Positions 8,637 through 16,139 of a stretch of DNA of 34,768 nucleotides are shown here, one piece after another (the stretch's first letter is position 1; each line of letters begins with the position of its first letter). The stretch covers positions 1-34,768 of the forward strand of contig NZ_JALJDX010000165.1 of the NCBI RefSeq assembly GCF_022952855.1. Direction: 5' to 3'. The position numbers and the translations under genes were made by a program. Source of the DNA: Pseudomonas sp. RGM2987 (GTDB lineage: Bacteria; Pseudomonadota; Gammaproteobacteria; Pseudomonadales; Pseudomonadaceae). The notes beneath the pieces are model-generated. The model did no database searches. It saw only the letters and a program-made list of their open reading frames with translations, and was not told where the DNA came from.

Positions 8637-9727
8637 GGCTGCACCGCCCCGGCGAACGCGGCCATGGCTCGCTTGAGCAGTTCGTCGTGGCGATAACTGC
8701 CGTCGCGGTCGTCGCCGTAGCGCACGATCACCAGCCGGGCGCTGGGGATGACGTACAGCGCCTGGCCCCAATGCCCCAGCGCGGCGAAGGTGTCCGCTGG
8801 CGCATCGGGCCAGGGGCGCAGCGTCGGGTCGGCGGCGCGGTTGAGCCACCAATGGCCGCCGGGCACGGCCTCGTCCTGGCCGGCCTGGAAATGCGCGAAA
8901 GGCTCGCGGTTGAAGGCGACCCACTCCTTGGGGATCAACTGCTGCTCGCCCCAGCGTCCGTCGCGCTGCATCAACAGCCCGACCCGCGCCAGGTCCCTCG
9001 CCGTGAGGTAGGCATAGGAGGAACCGACGAAGGTGCCGCTGGCGTCGGTCTCCCATGTCGCATGACGGATTCCCAGCGGTTCGAACAGCGCCGTCCACGG
9101 ATAATCGGGATAGCGTGCCGGGCCGACGATATTCTTCAATGCGGCCGCCAGCAGGTTGCTGTCGCCGCTGGAGTAACGGAACACTTGGCCGGGCGGGCTG
9201 AAGCTCGGATGCTGCGCGGTGAACGCCGCCATGTCGCGACGCCCGCGTGTGTAGAGCATCGCCACCACGGAGGAATTGAGCGGCGCGTATTCGTAGTCTT
9301 CCTGCCAGTCCAGGCCCGAGGCCCAGTGGAACAGGTCGGCGAGGGTCATGCTCGGATGCTTGCTCAGTGCCGGGTAGTATTTGACGACCGGGTCTTGCAG
9401 GCCGAACCGCTTTTCACCGTAGGCCACGCCGAACAGCGTGGCCAGCAGGCTTTTACTGATGGACCAGGTCAAGTGCGGGGTATCGGCGTTGGTTGGCCCG
9501 GCGTAGCGTTCGTAGACCAACCGACCGTCCTGGATCACCAGCAGTGCGTCGGTGCGAATGCCTTGGCGGGTGACATCGTCCCGGGCCGGGAAAGCGTAGT
9601 GTTCCAAGGTTTCGATTGCTGGTCCGGTGGGGCGCGGCGCGGTCGGCCATTGTTCGCCAAGCCAGTCTTCGGCGTGGACGTTCAGAGCGAGCAACAGGAA
9701 TGGGATCAGCAGCCAGCCTTTGGACAT
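8633..9727 (-). CDS. Secreted serine hydrolase, beta-lactamase/penicillin-binding (class C) fold
   Basis: A protein of about 364 residues with a signal peptide (1-19, LLLALNVHA). The active-site SxxK motif is SISK at 89-92. The second motif region is YSSGDSN near 184, where class C enzymes have YxN. The third appears as HWGQALYV near 318, in the position of KTG/HTG. The fold is Beta-lactamase (PF00144-type), shared by AmpC, esterase EstB-like enzymes and D-amino-peptidases, so true beta-lactam hydrolysis is not implied. The ATG at 9727 begins the signal peptide; the longer frame reads into REP sequence. It overlaps the small four-cysteine gene by four bases. Confidence 0.88.
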   Translation of the reverse strand: MSKGWLLIPFLLLALNVHAEDWLGEQWPTAPRPTGPAIETLEHYAFPARDDVTRQGIRTDALLVIQDGRLVYERYAGPTNADTPHLTWSISKSLLATLFGVAYGEKRFGLQDPVVKYYPALSKHPSMTLADLFHWASGLDWQEDYEYAPLNSSVVAMLYTRGRRDMAAFTAQHPSFSPPGQVFRYSSGDSNLLAAALKNIVGPARYPDYPWTALFEPLGIRHATWETDASGTFVGSSYAYLTARDLARVGLLMQRDGRWGEQQLIPKEWVAFNREPFAHFQAGQDEAVPGGHWWLNRAADPTLRPWPDAPADTFAALGHWGQALYVIPSARLVIVRYGDDRDGSYRHDELLKRAMAAFAGAVQP

Positions 9728-9803
9728 GAGTGGGGCTCGAAGGGTTGAACCTGCTGAGCCTAATCGGGGTTGATGACAGTTTGTATTCTGTGCTGCTTTT
9801 AAG

Positions 9804-9890
9804 GACGCCTTCGCGAGCAAGCCCGCTCCCACACTGGATCTCCATCACGCCTGAGTCACTTGTGGGAGCGGGCTTGCTCGCGAAGGCGTC
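9804..9890. repeat. Family A REP pair in outward orientation, perfect 30-bp arms
   Basis: Arms at 9804-9833 and 9861-9890 are exact reverse complements over 30 bases, separated by 27 bases. The two REPs point the opposite way from the other family A pairs in this window. The right arm ends two bases before the stop codon of the acyl-CoA-dehydrogenase-like gene. Confidence 0.9.
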
Positions 9891-9892
9891 AG

Positions 9893-10777
9893 TCAATCCA
9901 ATGAAGATCCCAACGCCTTGGCCAAGCGCTTGGCCCGCGCGCCCGCCGCCATTTCCATCACCGCCTTGTCCCGGGTCCACATTTGGCGCCAGGACGCTGG
10001 CCCGGCGGCCAGGGCTTCGTTCAATTCGCCATCGAGCCCGTGGAACTGGGCAAACAATCCGCCCAGCAGTACATGCCCCGCTGTGCTGGAGGGGTTGTGA
10101 CGGCTGACCTCGGCGCACCCCGCCAGCAGCGCCAGCAAGCGCAGTTGCAACGCCTGGGGCCAATCGCATTCCTGGCCCACGCCATACAACCAGGCGGTCA
10201 TGGCGCTGAGCACGTAGAGGTCTTCCAGGGTGCGGAAGGGTTTGACATACGCATCCCAGCCATCGCCCGCGAGCAGTTCGCACAACGCATCATCAAGCAG
10301 TACGCGGCCATGGCTGATGTCCGGCATCAGGGCAATGGCCGGGAGTTTTTCCAGGGTCACACCGGGCTCGCCGGGATAGGCCACCGCCAGCTTGAGGCTG
10401 GCCGCTTCACCGGGTGCATCGTTGCGCGCGGCGATGAGCAGCCATTCGGCAGCGTCGCCGGCGGTGACGAAATCCTTGCGCCCGCTCAGGCGCAAGTCGT
10501 TGAGACGGGTCTGCATGTCCGCCGGGCGCAGGCTGCGTTGTTCGGTGGCGCACAACGCGCCGAGGCCCTGGGGCGCGCTCGGCCAGAGCACCCGCAGCGC
10601 CGCCTGGTACCCCACCAGGAACGCCAGCCCCGGCGTCGCCATCAAGCGTGCCCCGGCCACGGCCAATTCAAACGGCGTCAGCGGCCCCAAGCGTTGCAAC
10701 AAAGTCGCATAACCCTCGGCCAGGTCCGGATGGGCGGGCAGGCGTTCGCCACGTTGGATCAGGGTTTGCCAGGGCAT
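9893..10777 (-). CDS. Acyl-CoA dehydrogenase-like protein, short form
   Basis: A 294-residue protein. Residues about 74-120 resemble the middle beta domain of acyl-CoA dehydrogenases: GALCATEQ in the usual A(L/x)TEP place, then LRLSGRKDFVTAGDAAEWLL. The N-terminal third is helical with FELAVAGARLMATPGLAFLVGYQAAL. It is roughly 80-90 residues shorter than typical family members (about 380), and I do not see a convincing catalytic Glu region. It may be a divergent or non-catalytic member. I chose the ATG at 10777 because GAGGAG lies six bases upstream; an earlier in-frame ATG at 10801 lacks such a site. It is divergent from olsBA. Confidence 0.7.
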   Translation of the reverse strand: MPWQTLIQRGERLPAHPDLAEGYATLLQRLGPLTPFELAVAGARLMATPGLAFLVGYQAALRVLWPSAPQGLGALCATEQRSLRPADMQTRLNDLRLSGRKDFVTAGDAAEWLLIAARNDAPGEAASLKLAVAYPGEPGVTLEKLPAIALMPDISHGRVLLDDALCELLAGDGWDAYVKPFRTLEDLYVLSAMTAWLYGVGQECDWPQALQLRLLALLAGCAEVSRHNPSSTAGHVLLGGLFAQFHGLDGELNEALAAGPASWRQMWTRDKAVMEMAAGARAKRLAKALGSSLD

Positions 10778-10794
10778 GGGCGGCTCCTCGAGGG

Positions 10795-10846
10795 CTGTCA
10801 TATAAGCATCACCAAAGCTTCATGGCGATGACACCGGGGCTACATA
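10795..10846 (+). promoter_or_regulatory. Pho-box-like tandem array and candidate promoter of olsBA
   Basis: Four 7-base half-sites repeat every 11 bases with 4-base spacers: CTGTCAT (10795), GCATCAC (10806), GCTTCAT (10817) and ATGACAC (10828). The first eighteen bases match 15 of 18 positions of the PhoB consensus CTGTCATAWAWCTGTCAY. A possible -10 (TACATA) follows at 10841. Ornithine lipid synthesis is classically induced by phosphate starvation through PhoB, so the placement before olsB is functionally apt. The later half-sites are weak matches. Confidence 0.55.
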
Positions 10847-10921
10847 GCCTGACTTTGCACAACATGGCTGCATAAAGAAAGTCGAGTGGCTGCAACTGCA
10901 CAGCCCGCACGGAGATTCGCT

Positions 10922-11677
10922 ATGACTCAGATCGCCCGCATCAGCGACACCGGCAATGAACGCCGCCTGCAAGCCGAACGCCTGATTGGCGCCAAGGCTC
11001 TGCAAGAAGCCCAAGCCTTGCGCTTCAACGTTTTCAGCGGCGAATTCAACGCCAAGCTCAAAGGCGCGGAAATGGGTCTGGACATGGATGACTACGATGT
11101 TCACTGCGCCCACATCGGCGTACGCGACCTGAACACTGGCCGCCTCGTGGCCACCACTCGCCTGCTCGACCACCAGGCCGCCAGCAGCTTGGGCCGGTTC
11201 TACAGCGAAGAAGAATTCAGCCTCAACGGCCTGGTCCAGCTCAAGGGCCCGATCCTGGAAATCGGCCGCACCTGCGTCGACCCGGCCTACCGCAACGGCG
11301 GTACCATCGCGGTGCTCTGGGGCGAGTTGGCCGAAGTCCTGAACGAAGGCGGCTACAGCTACCTGATGGGTTGCGCAAGCATCCCGATGCAGGACGGCGG
11401 CATCCAGGCCCAGGCAATCATGCAGCGCTTGCGCGAACGCTACCTGTGCACCGAACACCTGCAAGCGGTGCCGAAAAAACCCTTGCCGAGCCTGGACGTG
11501 CCTTCCAACGTCATCGCCGAAATGCCGCCACTGCTCAAGGCCTATATGCGCCTGGGCGCGAAAATCTGCGGCGAGCCGTGCTGGGACGAGGATTTCCAAG
11601 TGGCCGACGTATTCATCCTGCTCAAGCGCGACGAACTCTGCCCGCGCTACGCTCGCCACTTCAAGGCAGCGGTGTGA
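10922..11677 (+). CDS. olsB: L-ornithine N-alpha-acyltransferase OlsB
   Basis: A 251-residue cytoplasmic GNAT-type acyltransferase. It transfers a 3-hydroxyacyl group from acyl carrier protein to the alpha-amino group of ornithine, making lyso-ornithine lipid. Family features are [13 protein letters not shown] (36-48), the [11 protein letters not shown] stretch, and [22 protein letters not shown], followed by [14 protein letters not shown]. The ATG at 10922 has GGAG seven bases upstream, and the twelve extra codons possible upstream lack a ribosome binding site. It overlaps olsA by one base (TGATG), the classical olsBA pair. The Pho-like array at 10795 suggests control by phosphate limitation. 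Confidence 0.95.
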   Translation: MTQIARISDTGNERRLQAERLIGAKALQEAQALRFNVFSGEFNAKLKGAEMGLDMDDYDVHCAHIGVRDLNTGRLVATTRLLDHQAASSLGRFYSEEEFSLNGLVQLKGPILEIGRTCVDPAYRNGGTIAVLWGELAEVLNEGGYSYLMGCASIPMQDGGIQAQAIMQRLRERYLCTEHLQAVPKKPLPSLDVPSNVIAEMPPLLKAYMRLGAKICGEPCWDEDFQVADVFILLKRDELCPRYARHFKAAV

Positions 11678-12468
11678 TGAGTCGGCTGCGGGTGTACGCG
11701 CGGATCGCGCGGGTGCTGCTGGTGGTGACGCTGGGCCTGAGCATGGCCACAGTGTTCGGCCTGTTCGAACGCCTCGGGATTGCCAACTCCATGGTCCGGC
11801 GCCAGCGCTGGTCGCGGTTCTTCATGGCGCGGTTGAGCCATGCCCTGCCCTTTTGCGTGACCGTCCACGGCGAACTGCCGCAACGGCCGATGCTGTGGGT
11901 CAGCAATCACGTGTCCTGGACCGACATCCCGCTACTGGGCATGCTCACGCCGCTGTCGTTCCTGTCCAAGGCCGAAGTGCGCACCTGGCCGGTGGCCGGC
12001 TGGCTCGCTGCCAAGGCCGGCAGTCTATTCATCCGTCGCGGTTCGGGTGACAGCCAATTGATCCGCAAACAGATGAGCCGCCATCTGGAACAGGCCCATC
12101 CACTGCTGATGTTCCCCGAGGGCACCACCACCGACGGCCGCTCCCTGCGTACGTTCCATGGTCGCTTGTTGTCGGCGGCCATCGATGCGGACGTGGCATT
12201 GCAGCCGGTGGCAATCCGTTACCTGCGCAACGGCGAGCCGGATGCCCTGGCACCGTTCATTGGCGATGACGATCTGCTGTCGCACCTGATGCGCCTGTTT
12301 GCCAATGATCGCGGCGACGTGCACATCCACCTGCTGCAACCCATCGCCTGCCACGGCCAGGAACGGGCGGCGCTGGCATTCCAGGCGCAGCAGGCGGTGC
12401 ACCAGGCGTTGTTCGGTGAGATTCCCGAGAAGCAGCAAGCTCCGATGCGCCCCGCCATCGCGGCCTGA
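11677..12468 (+). CDS. olsA: Lyso-ornithine lipid O-acyltransferase OlsA
   Basis: A 263-residue member of the PlsC-type 1-acyl-glycerol-phosphate acyltransferase family that completes ornithine lipid by O-acylation. It has an N-terminal membrane segment (about 10-32), the HX4D catalytic motif NHVSWTD (His78, Asp83) and the FPEGTTTDG substrate motif (146-154). The ATG at 11677 shares its A with the TGA of olsB. Context with olsB makes OlsA much more likely than a housekeeping PlsC. The stop at 12468 is followed after ten bases by a REPIN separating it from convergent acpH. Confidence 0.93.
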   Translation: MSRLRVYARIARVLLVVTLGLSMATVFGLFERLGIANSMVRRQRWSRFFMARLSHALPFCVTVHGELPQRPMLWVSNHVSWTDIPLLGMLTPLSFLSKAEVRTWPVAGWLAAKAGSLFIRRGSGDSQLIRKQMSRHLEQAHPLLMFPEGTTTDGRSLRTFHGRLLSAAIDADVALQPVAIRYLRNGEPDALAPFIGDDDLLSHLMRLFANDRGDVHIHLLQPIACHGQERAALAFQAQQAVHQALFGEIPEKQQAPMRPAIAA

Positions 12469-12478
12469 TGCAAAACCC

Positions 12479-12568
12479 TGTGGGAGCGGGCTTGCTCGCG
12501 AAGACGATTTTAAATTCAGCATAACTGTTGACTGACCCATCGCCTTCGCGAGCAAGCCCGCTCCCACA
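12479..12568. repeat. REPIN, family A, at a convergent 3' end
   Basis: Inward-facing family A REPs at 12479-12502 and 12545-12568. The element fills the spacer between the convergent stops of olsA (12468) and acpH (12621). Confidence 0.92.
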
Positions 12569-12620
12569 ATGGATCTGCGGCGGGCACAGGATCCAGGGCC
12601 AACACAGAACCCACTCCACA

Positions 12621-13205
12621 TCAGAGCTGCGGTTTTGGATGGCTCAACGCAAAATCCTGAAGCTGCGGATAAAACAGCCTGAAATCCTCGCTCAACGGCT
12701 CATACAGCCGGCTCAACTCCGCCATCGCCCCGGCCAGTTCCTCAGGTCGGGACAGACGCCTGGAAATCCCTCGCAGCACCTGCCCGAGCACCTCGAATTC
12801 TTCATAAGAGCCCAGCCAATCATTCTCCACCATGTGCGGCGCGATCTGCGCCAGGCGGCCCGGCAACTGCTGTTCGGTGCCGAGCACGTGGTATACGCGG
12901 GCGGTGAAATCCAGCAGCGGCCCCTCGCCATACAACGTCCAGTCCCGGGCCAGGCAATGGTCGAAAAACACGTCGAGCACGATCCCGGCATAGCGTCGGC
13001 GCACCGTGGAAAAGCGCGACAGGGCGATATCCACCAGAGGATGGCGGTCGGTGTACATGTCGATGCGTCGATGAAGGGCAATCGCCGCTTCGATCCGTGG
13101 GTCGTACAGCCCTTGCAGCGGTCCCTTGACGAAATCGCCGTAGAGACTGCCGAGCAGTTGTTCGCGGCCAGGGCCGCCCAGGTGCAGGTGTGCGAGATAG
13201 TTCAT
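12621..13205 (-). CDS. acpH: Acyl carrier protein phosphodiesterase AcpH
   Basis: A 194-residue protein that removes the 4'-phosphopantetheine arm from acyl carrier protein. The N-terminal MNYLAHLHL, then GSLYGDFVKGPL and the metal-binding HRRIDMYTDRHP (about 45-56) are typical of AcpH. The segment YAGIVLDVFFDHCLARDW is also family-like, and the length equals E. coli AcpH (193). It starts with ATG at 13205 without an obvious ribosome binding site. It is divergent from the ArsR-type regulator, so the operator cluster at 13232-13340 may affect it too. Confidence 0.93.
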   Translation of the reverse strand: MNYLAHLHLGGPGREQLLGSLYGDFVKGPLQGLYDPRIEAAIALHRRIDMYTDRHPLVDIALSRFSTVRRRYAGIVLDVFFDHCLARDWTLYGEGPLLDFTARVYHVLGTEQQLPGRLAQIAPHMVENDWLGSYEEFEVLGQVLRGISRRLSRPEELAGAMAELSRLYEPLSEDFRLFYPQLQDFALSHPKPQL

Positions 13206-13231
13206 GGCCGCAGCTTAGCACCGTCGAGCTC

Positions 13232-13340
13232 ATATCGTTATAACCCGATATAGCGATTTATTCGCAGGTCAGAACAAATCCATATTGGTGTATCGCGAAA
13301 TAACGATTTAAGGTTCGCCCCATCGCGATACAGCGTTTTA
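13232..13340. promoter_or_regulatory. Triple operator-like repeat upstream of the ArsR-MFS-xenB operon
   Basis: Three 15-base direct repeats of the form CGAWAYARCGWTTTA occur at 13246-13260, 13296-13310 and 13326-13340. Copies two and three also fit ATCG-N8-CG(A/T)T dyads (13292-13307 and 13322-13337). A related dyad ATATCG-N8-CGATAT lies at 13232-13251. The A/T-rich centre and half-site spacing resemble ArsR/SmtB operators, and the regulator gene begins only 24 bases after the last copy. Autoregulation is the natural inference. Confidence 0.65.
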
Positions 13341-13363
13341 CTCACCCCAAACGAACTGCCCCC

Positions 13364-13666
13364 ATGACCCTCGACCTCGACGAAATAATAAAAGCCCTGG
13401 CGCACCCGGTACGGCGAGACATCCTCAACTGGCTCAAAGACCCCAAGGTCCAGTTCCCCGAACAGTTGCACAACCACGAATTCGGCATTTGCGCCGGCCA
13501 GATCGACCAGCGCTGCGGCCTGTCGCAGTCCACGGTATCGGCGCATCTGGCGGTGTTGCAACGGGCGGGGCTGATCACCAGCCAGAAGGTCGGTCAATGG
13601 CATTTTTTCAAACGCAACGAGGAATTGATCCAGCAGTTCCTCCAGCAAATGAGCCAAGAGCTCTGA
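13364..13666 (+). CDS. ArsR-family winged-helix transcriptional regulator
   Basis: A 100-residue DNA-binding protein. It opens with the ArsR pattern IIKALAHPVRRDILNWLK. The helix-turn-helix is about 44-70 (AGQIDQRCGLSQSTVSAHLAVL), followed by the wing (ITSQKVGQWHFFKRN). Two cysteines (43 and 51) and two histidines (36 and 38) cluster around the recognition region. The classical ELCVCDL metal motif is absent, so a metal signal is not assured; thiol or electrophile sensing is possible. No clear ribosome binding site precedes the ATG. It is followed after 17 bases by an MFS exporter gene and then a XenB-type reductase gene, presumably its targets. Confidence 0.9.
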   Translation: MTLDLDEIIKALAHPVRRDILNWLKDPKVQFPEQLHNHEFGICAGQIDQRCGLSQSTVSAHLAVLQRAGLITSQKVGQWHFFKRNEELIQQFLQQMSQEL

Positions 13667-13683
13667 TCCGACAAGGACCCGCC

Positions 13684-14853
13684 ATGCCCCTCTCACTACT
13701 CATCCTGGCCCTGAGCGCCTTTGCCATCGGCACCACCGAGTTCGTCATCATGGGCCTGTTGCCCGATGTGGCGGCCGACCTCGGCGTGTCGATTCCCGGC
13801 GCCGGCTGGCTGGTGACCGGCTATGCCCTGGGCGTGGCCATCGGCGCACCGTTCATGGCCCTGGCCACCGCGCGGCTGCCACGCAAGGCCGCGCTCGTGG
13901 CGCTGATGGGGATTTTCATCGTTGGCAACCTGCTCTGCGCCATCGCCAGCGACTACAACGTGCTGATGTTTGCCCGGGTCGTCACGGCCCTGTGCCACGG
14001 GGCGTTCTTCGGCATCGGTTCGGTAGTGGCCGCCGGCCTGGTAGCGCCGAACAAGCGTGCCTCGGCCGTCGCCCTGATGTTCACCGGCCTGACCCTGGCC
14101 AACGTGCTTGGCGTACCACTGGGCACCGCGCTCGGCCAGGAAGCCGGCTGGCGTTCTACCTTCTGGGCGGTGACGGTCATTGGCGTGGTGGCATTGATCG
14201 GGCTGATCCGCTTCCTGCCGGCCAAGCGCGATGAAGAAAAACTCGACATGCGTTCGGAATTGGTGGCGCTCAAGGGCGCTGGCCTGTGGCTGTCCCTGAG
14301 CATGACCGCGTTGTTCTCCGCCTCGGTGTTCACCCTGTTCACCTACGTCGCCCCGTTGCTGGGTGAAGTGACCGGCGTATCGCCCCGTGGCGTGACCTGG
14401 ACCCTGGTGCTGATCGGCCTGGGCCTGACCCTGGGCAACATCATCGGCGGCAAGCTGGCGGACAGGAGCCTGGCGAACACCCTGATCGGCGTGTTCATCA
14501 CCATGGCCGTGGTCTCCACCGTACTGAGCTGGACCAGCGTGGCGTTGATCCCCACCGAAATCACCTTGTTCCTCTGGGCCACCGCCTGCTTCGCCGCCGT
14601 GCCGGCCCTGCAAGTCAATGTGGTGACCTTCGGCAAGGCTGCGCCGAACCTGGTGTCCACCCTGAACATCGGCGCTTTCAACATCGGCAACGCCTTGGGC
14701 GCCTGGGTCGGTGGCAGCGTCATCGACCGGGGCCTGGGGCTCACCACCGTGCCCCTGGCCGCCGGCGCGCTGGCGGTGCTGGCGCTGCTGGTGACCTTGA
14801 TCACTTTCCGCCAGGGCGGCAGCGATGCCGACCTGGCTGCGGCAACTCGTTGA
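13684..14853 (+). CDS. MFS transporter, DHA1/AraJ-like exporter
   Basis: A 389-residue inner-membrane protein with about twelve hydrophobic helices. The start LILALSAFAIGTTEFVIMGLL is characteristic of the AraJ/YdhP/NepI drug-proton antiporter group (DHA1). Helix 2 and the following loop read YALGVAIGAPFMALATARLPRK, the motif A region. The ATG at 13684 has AAGGA seven bases upstream. The gene sits between the ArsR regulator (17-base gap) and xenB (34-base gap) in one operon. It probably exports a small toxic molecule sensed by the regulator; the substrate is unknown. Confidence 0.92.
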   Translation: MPLSLLILALSAFAIGTTEFVIMGLLPDVAADLGVSIPGAGWLVTGYALGVAIGAPFMALATARLPRKAALVALMGIFIVGNLLCAIASDYNVLMFARVVTALCHGAFFGIGSVVAAGLVAPNKRASAVALMFTGLTLANVLGVPLGTALGQEAGWRSTFWAVTVIGVVALIGLIRFLPAKRDEEKLDMRSELVALKGAGLWLSLSMTALFSASVFTLFTYVAPLLGEVTGVSPRGVTWTLVLIGLGLTLGNIIGGKLADRSLANTLIGVFITMAVVSTVLSWTSVALIPTEITLFLWATACFAAVPALQVNVVTFGKAAPNLVSTLNIGAFNIGNALGAWVGGSVIDRGLGLTTVPLAAGALAVLALLVTLITFRQGGSDADLAAATR

Positions 14854-14887
14854 GATTTAACCCTTCCATTTTTCGAGGTTGTAACAG

Positions 14888-15937
14888 ATGACGACTATTT
14901 TCGATCCGATCAAACTCGGTGACATCGAGCTGAAAAACCGCATCATCATGGCCCCGCTCACCCGTTGCCGCGCCGACGCGGGTCGCGTACCCAACGCGTT
15001 GATGGCCGAGTACTACGTGCAACGCGCCTCCGCCGGGCTGATCCTCAGCGAAGCGACCTCCGTCACGCCGATGGGCGTGGGTTACCCGGACACCCCCGGG
15101 ATCTGGTCCAACGACCAGGTCCGCGGCTGGGCCAACGTGACCAAGGCGATCCATGGCGCTGGCGGCAAGATCTTCCTGCAACTGTGGCACGTCGGCCGGA
15201 TCTCCCACCCGTCGTACCTGAACGGCGAAACCCCGGTGGCACCCAGCGCCATCCAACCCAAGGGCCACGTGAGCCTGGTGCGCCCGCTGGCCGAGTACCC
15301 GACCCCGCGAGCGCTGGAAACCGCTGAAATCGCCGACATCGTCGATGCCTACCGCGTCGGTGCCGAGAACGCCAAGGCCGCCGGCTTCGACGGTGTGGAA
15401 ATCCACGGTGCCAACGGCTACCTGCTCGATCAGTTCCTGCAAAGCAGCACCAACCAGCGCACCGACCAATACGGCGGCTCCCTGGAAAACCGTGCCCGCC
15501 TGCTGCTGGAAGTGACCGACGCGGCCATCGAAGTCTGGGGCGCCGGCCGGGTTGGCGTGCACCTGGCACCCCGCGCCGACTCCCATGACATGGGCGACGA
15601 AAACCGCCTGGAAACCTTCAGCTACGTGGCCCGTGAACTGGGCAAGCGCGGCATCGCCTTCATCTGCTCCCGCGAAAAGGAAGGCGACGACAGCATCGGC
15701 CCGCAACTCAAGCAAGCCTTCGGCGGCCCGTACATTGCCAACGAACGCTTCACCAAGGACAGCGCCAATGCCTGGCTGGCCGAAGGCAAGGCCGACGCCG
15801 TGGCCTTCGGCGTGCCTTTCATTGCCAACCCGGACCTGCCGGCGCGCTTGAAGGCTGGCGCCCCACTGAACGAGCCGCATCCGGAAACGTTCTATGGAAA
15901 AGGACCGGTGGGTTACATTGATTACCCTGTGATGTAA
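14888..15937 (+). CDS. xenB: XenB-type ene-reductase, Old Yellow Enzyme family
   Basis: A 349-residue cytoplasmic FMN enzyme that reduces activated C=C bonds and nitro compounds with NAD(P)H. The start FDPIKLGDIELKNRIIMAPL, the active-site pair His173/Asn176 with Tyr178 (EIHGANGY) and the FMN-binding RVGVHLAPR fit the family. Thr25 stands where XenB-type proteins have Thr and XenA-type have Cys. Length and sequence are very close to P. fluorescens XenB as I remember it. It is the last gene of the ArsR-MFS-xenB operon and is followed by a terminator. NemA is an alternative name for the same family. Confidence 0.93.
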   Translation: MTTIFDPIKLGDIELKNRIIMAPLTRCRADAGRVPNALMAEYYVQRASAGLILSEATSVTPMGVGYPDTPGIWSNDQVRGWANVTKAIHGAGGKIFLQLWHVGRISHPSYLNGETPVAPSAIQPKGHVSLVRPLAEYPTPRALETAEIADIVDAYRVGAENAKAAGFDGVEIHGANGYLLDQFLQSSTNQRTDQYGGSLENRARLLLEVTDAAIEVWGAGRVGVHLAPRADSHDMGDENRLETFSYVARELGKRGIAFICSREKEGDDSIGPQLKQAFGGPYIANERFTKDSANAWLAEGKADAVAFGVPFIANPDLPARLKAGAPLNEPHPETFYGKGPVGYIDYPVM

Positions 15938-15961
15938 CCCAGAAAACAAGCCTTACTTAAA

Positions 15962-15993
15962 AGTCCCGATTCGAAAGAGCCGGGGCTTTTTTT
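15962..15993 (+). terminator. Rho-independent terminator of the ArsR-MFS-xenB operon
   Basis: AGTCCCG (15962-15968) pairs with CGGGGCT (15981-15987), allowing one G-U pair, and is followed by a run of seven T. It begins 25 bases after the xenB stop. Confidence 0.9.
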
Positions 15994-16139
15994 ATGCCTG
16001 CAAAATCGTAAGTTCCTGCCAACAAGTAAAACTCGAAATATCAGATAACAACACAACTTATATCCAAAGTGGATCGAAGCATCGGACAGCGCTAATAATC
16101 ATTCCGGAACAACAACTCACCATGGACGGAACGATACTT

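Noticed and set aside
8633..9727. True beta-lactamase / antibiotic resistance gene
   Set aside because: SISK is present, but the second and third motifs are YSS and HWG rather than YxN and KTG. The fold also serves esterases and peptidases, so resistance cannot be claimed.
13238..13696. Minus-strand frame opposite the ArsR regulator
   Set aside because: It overlaps the regulator and its operator repeats, has no domain I recognise and no ribosome binding site.
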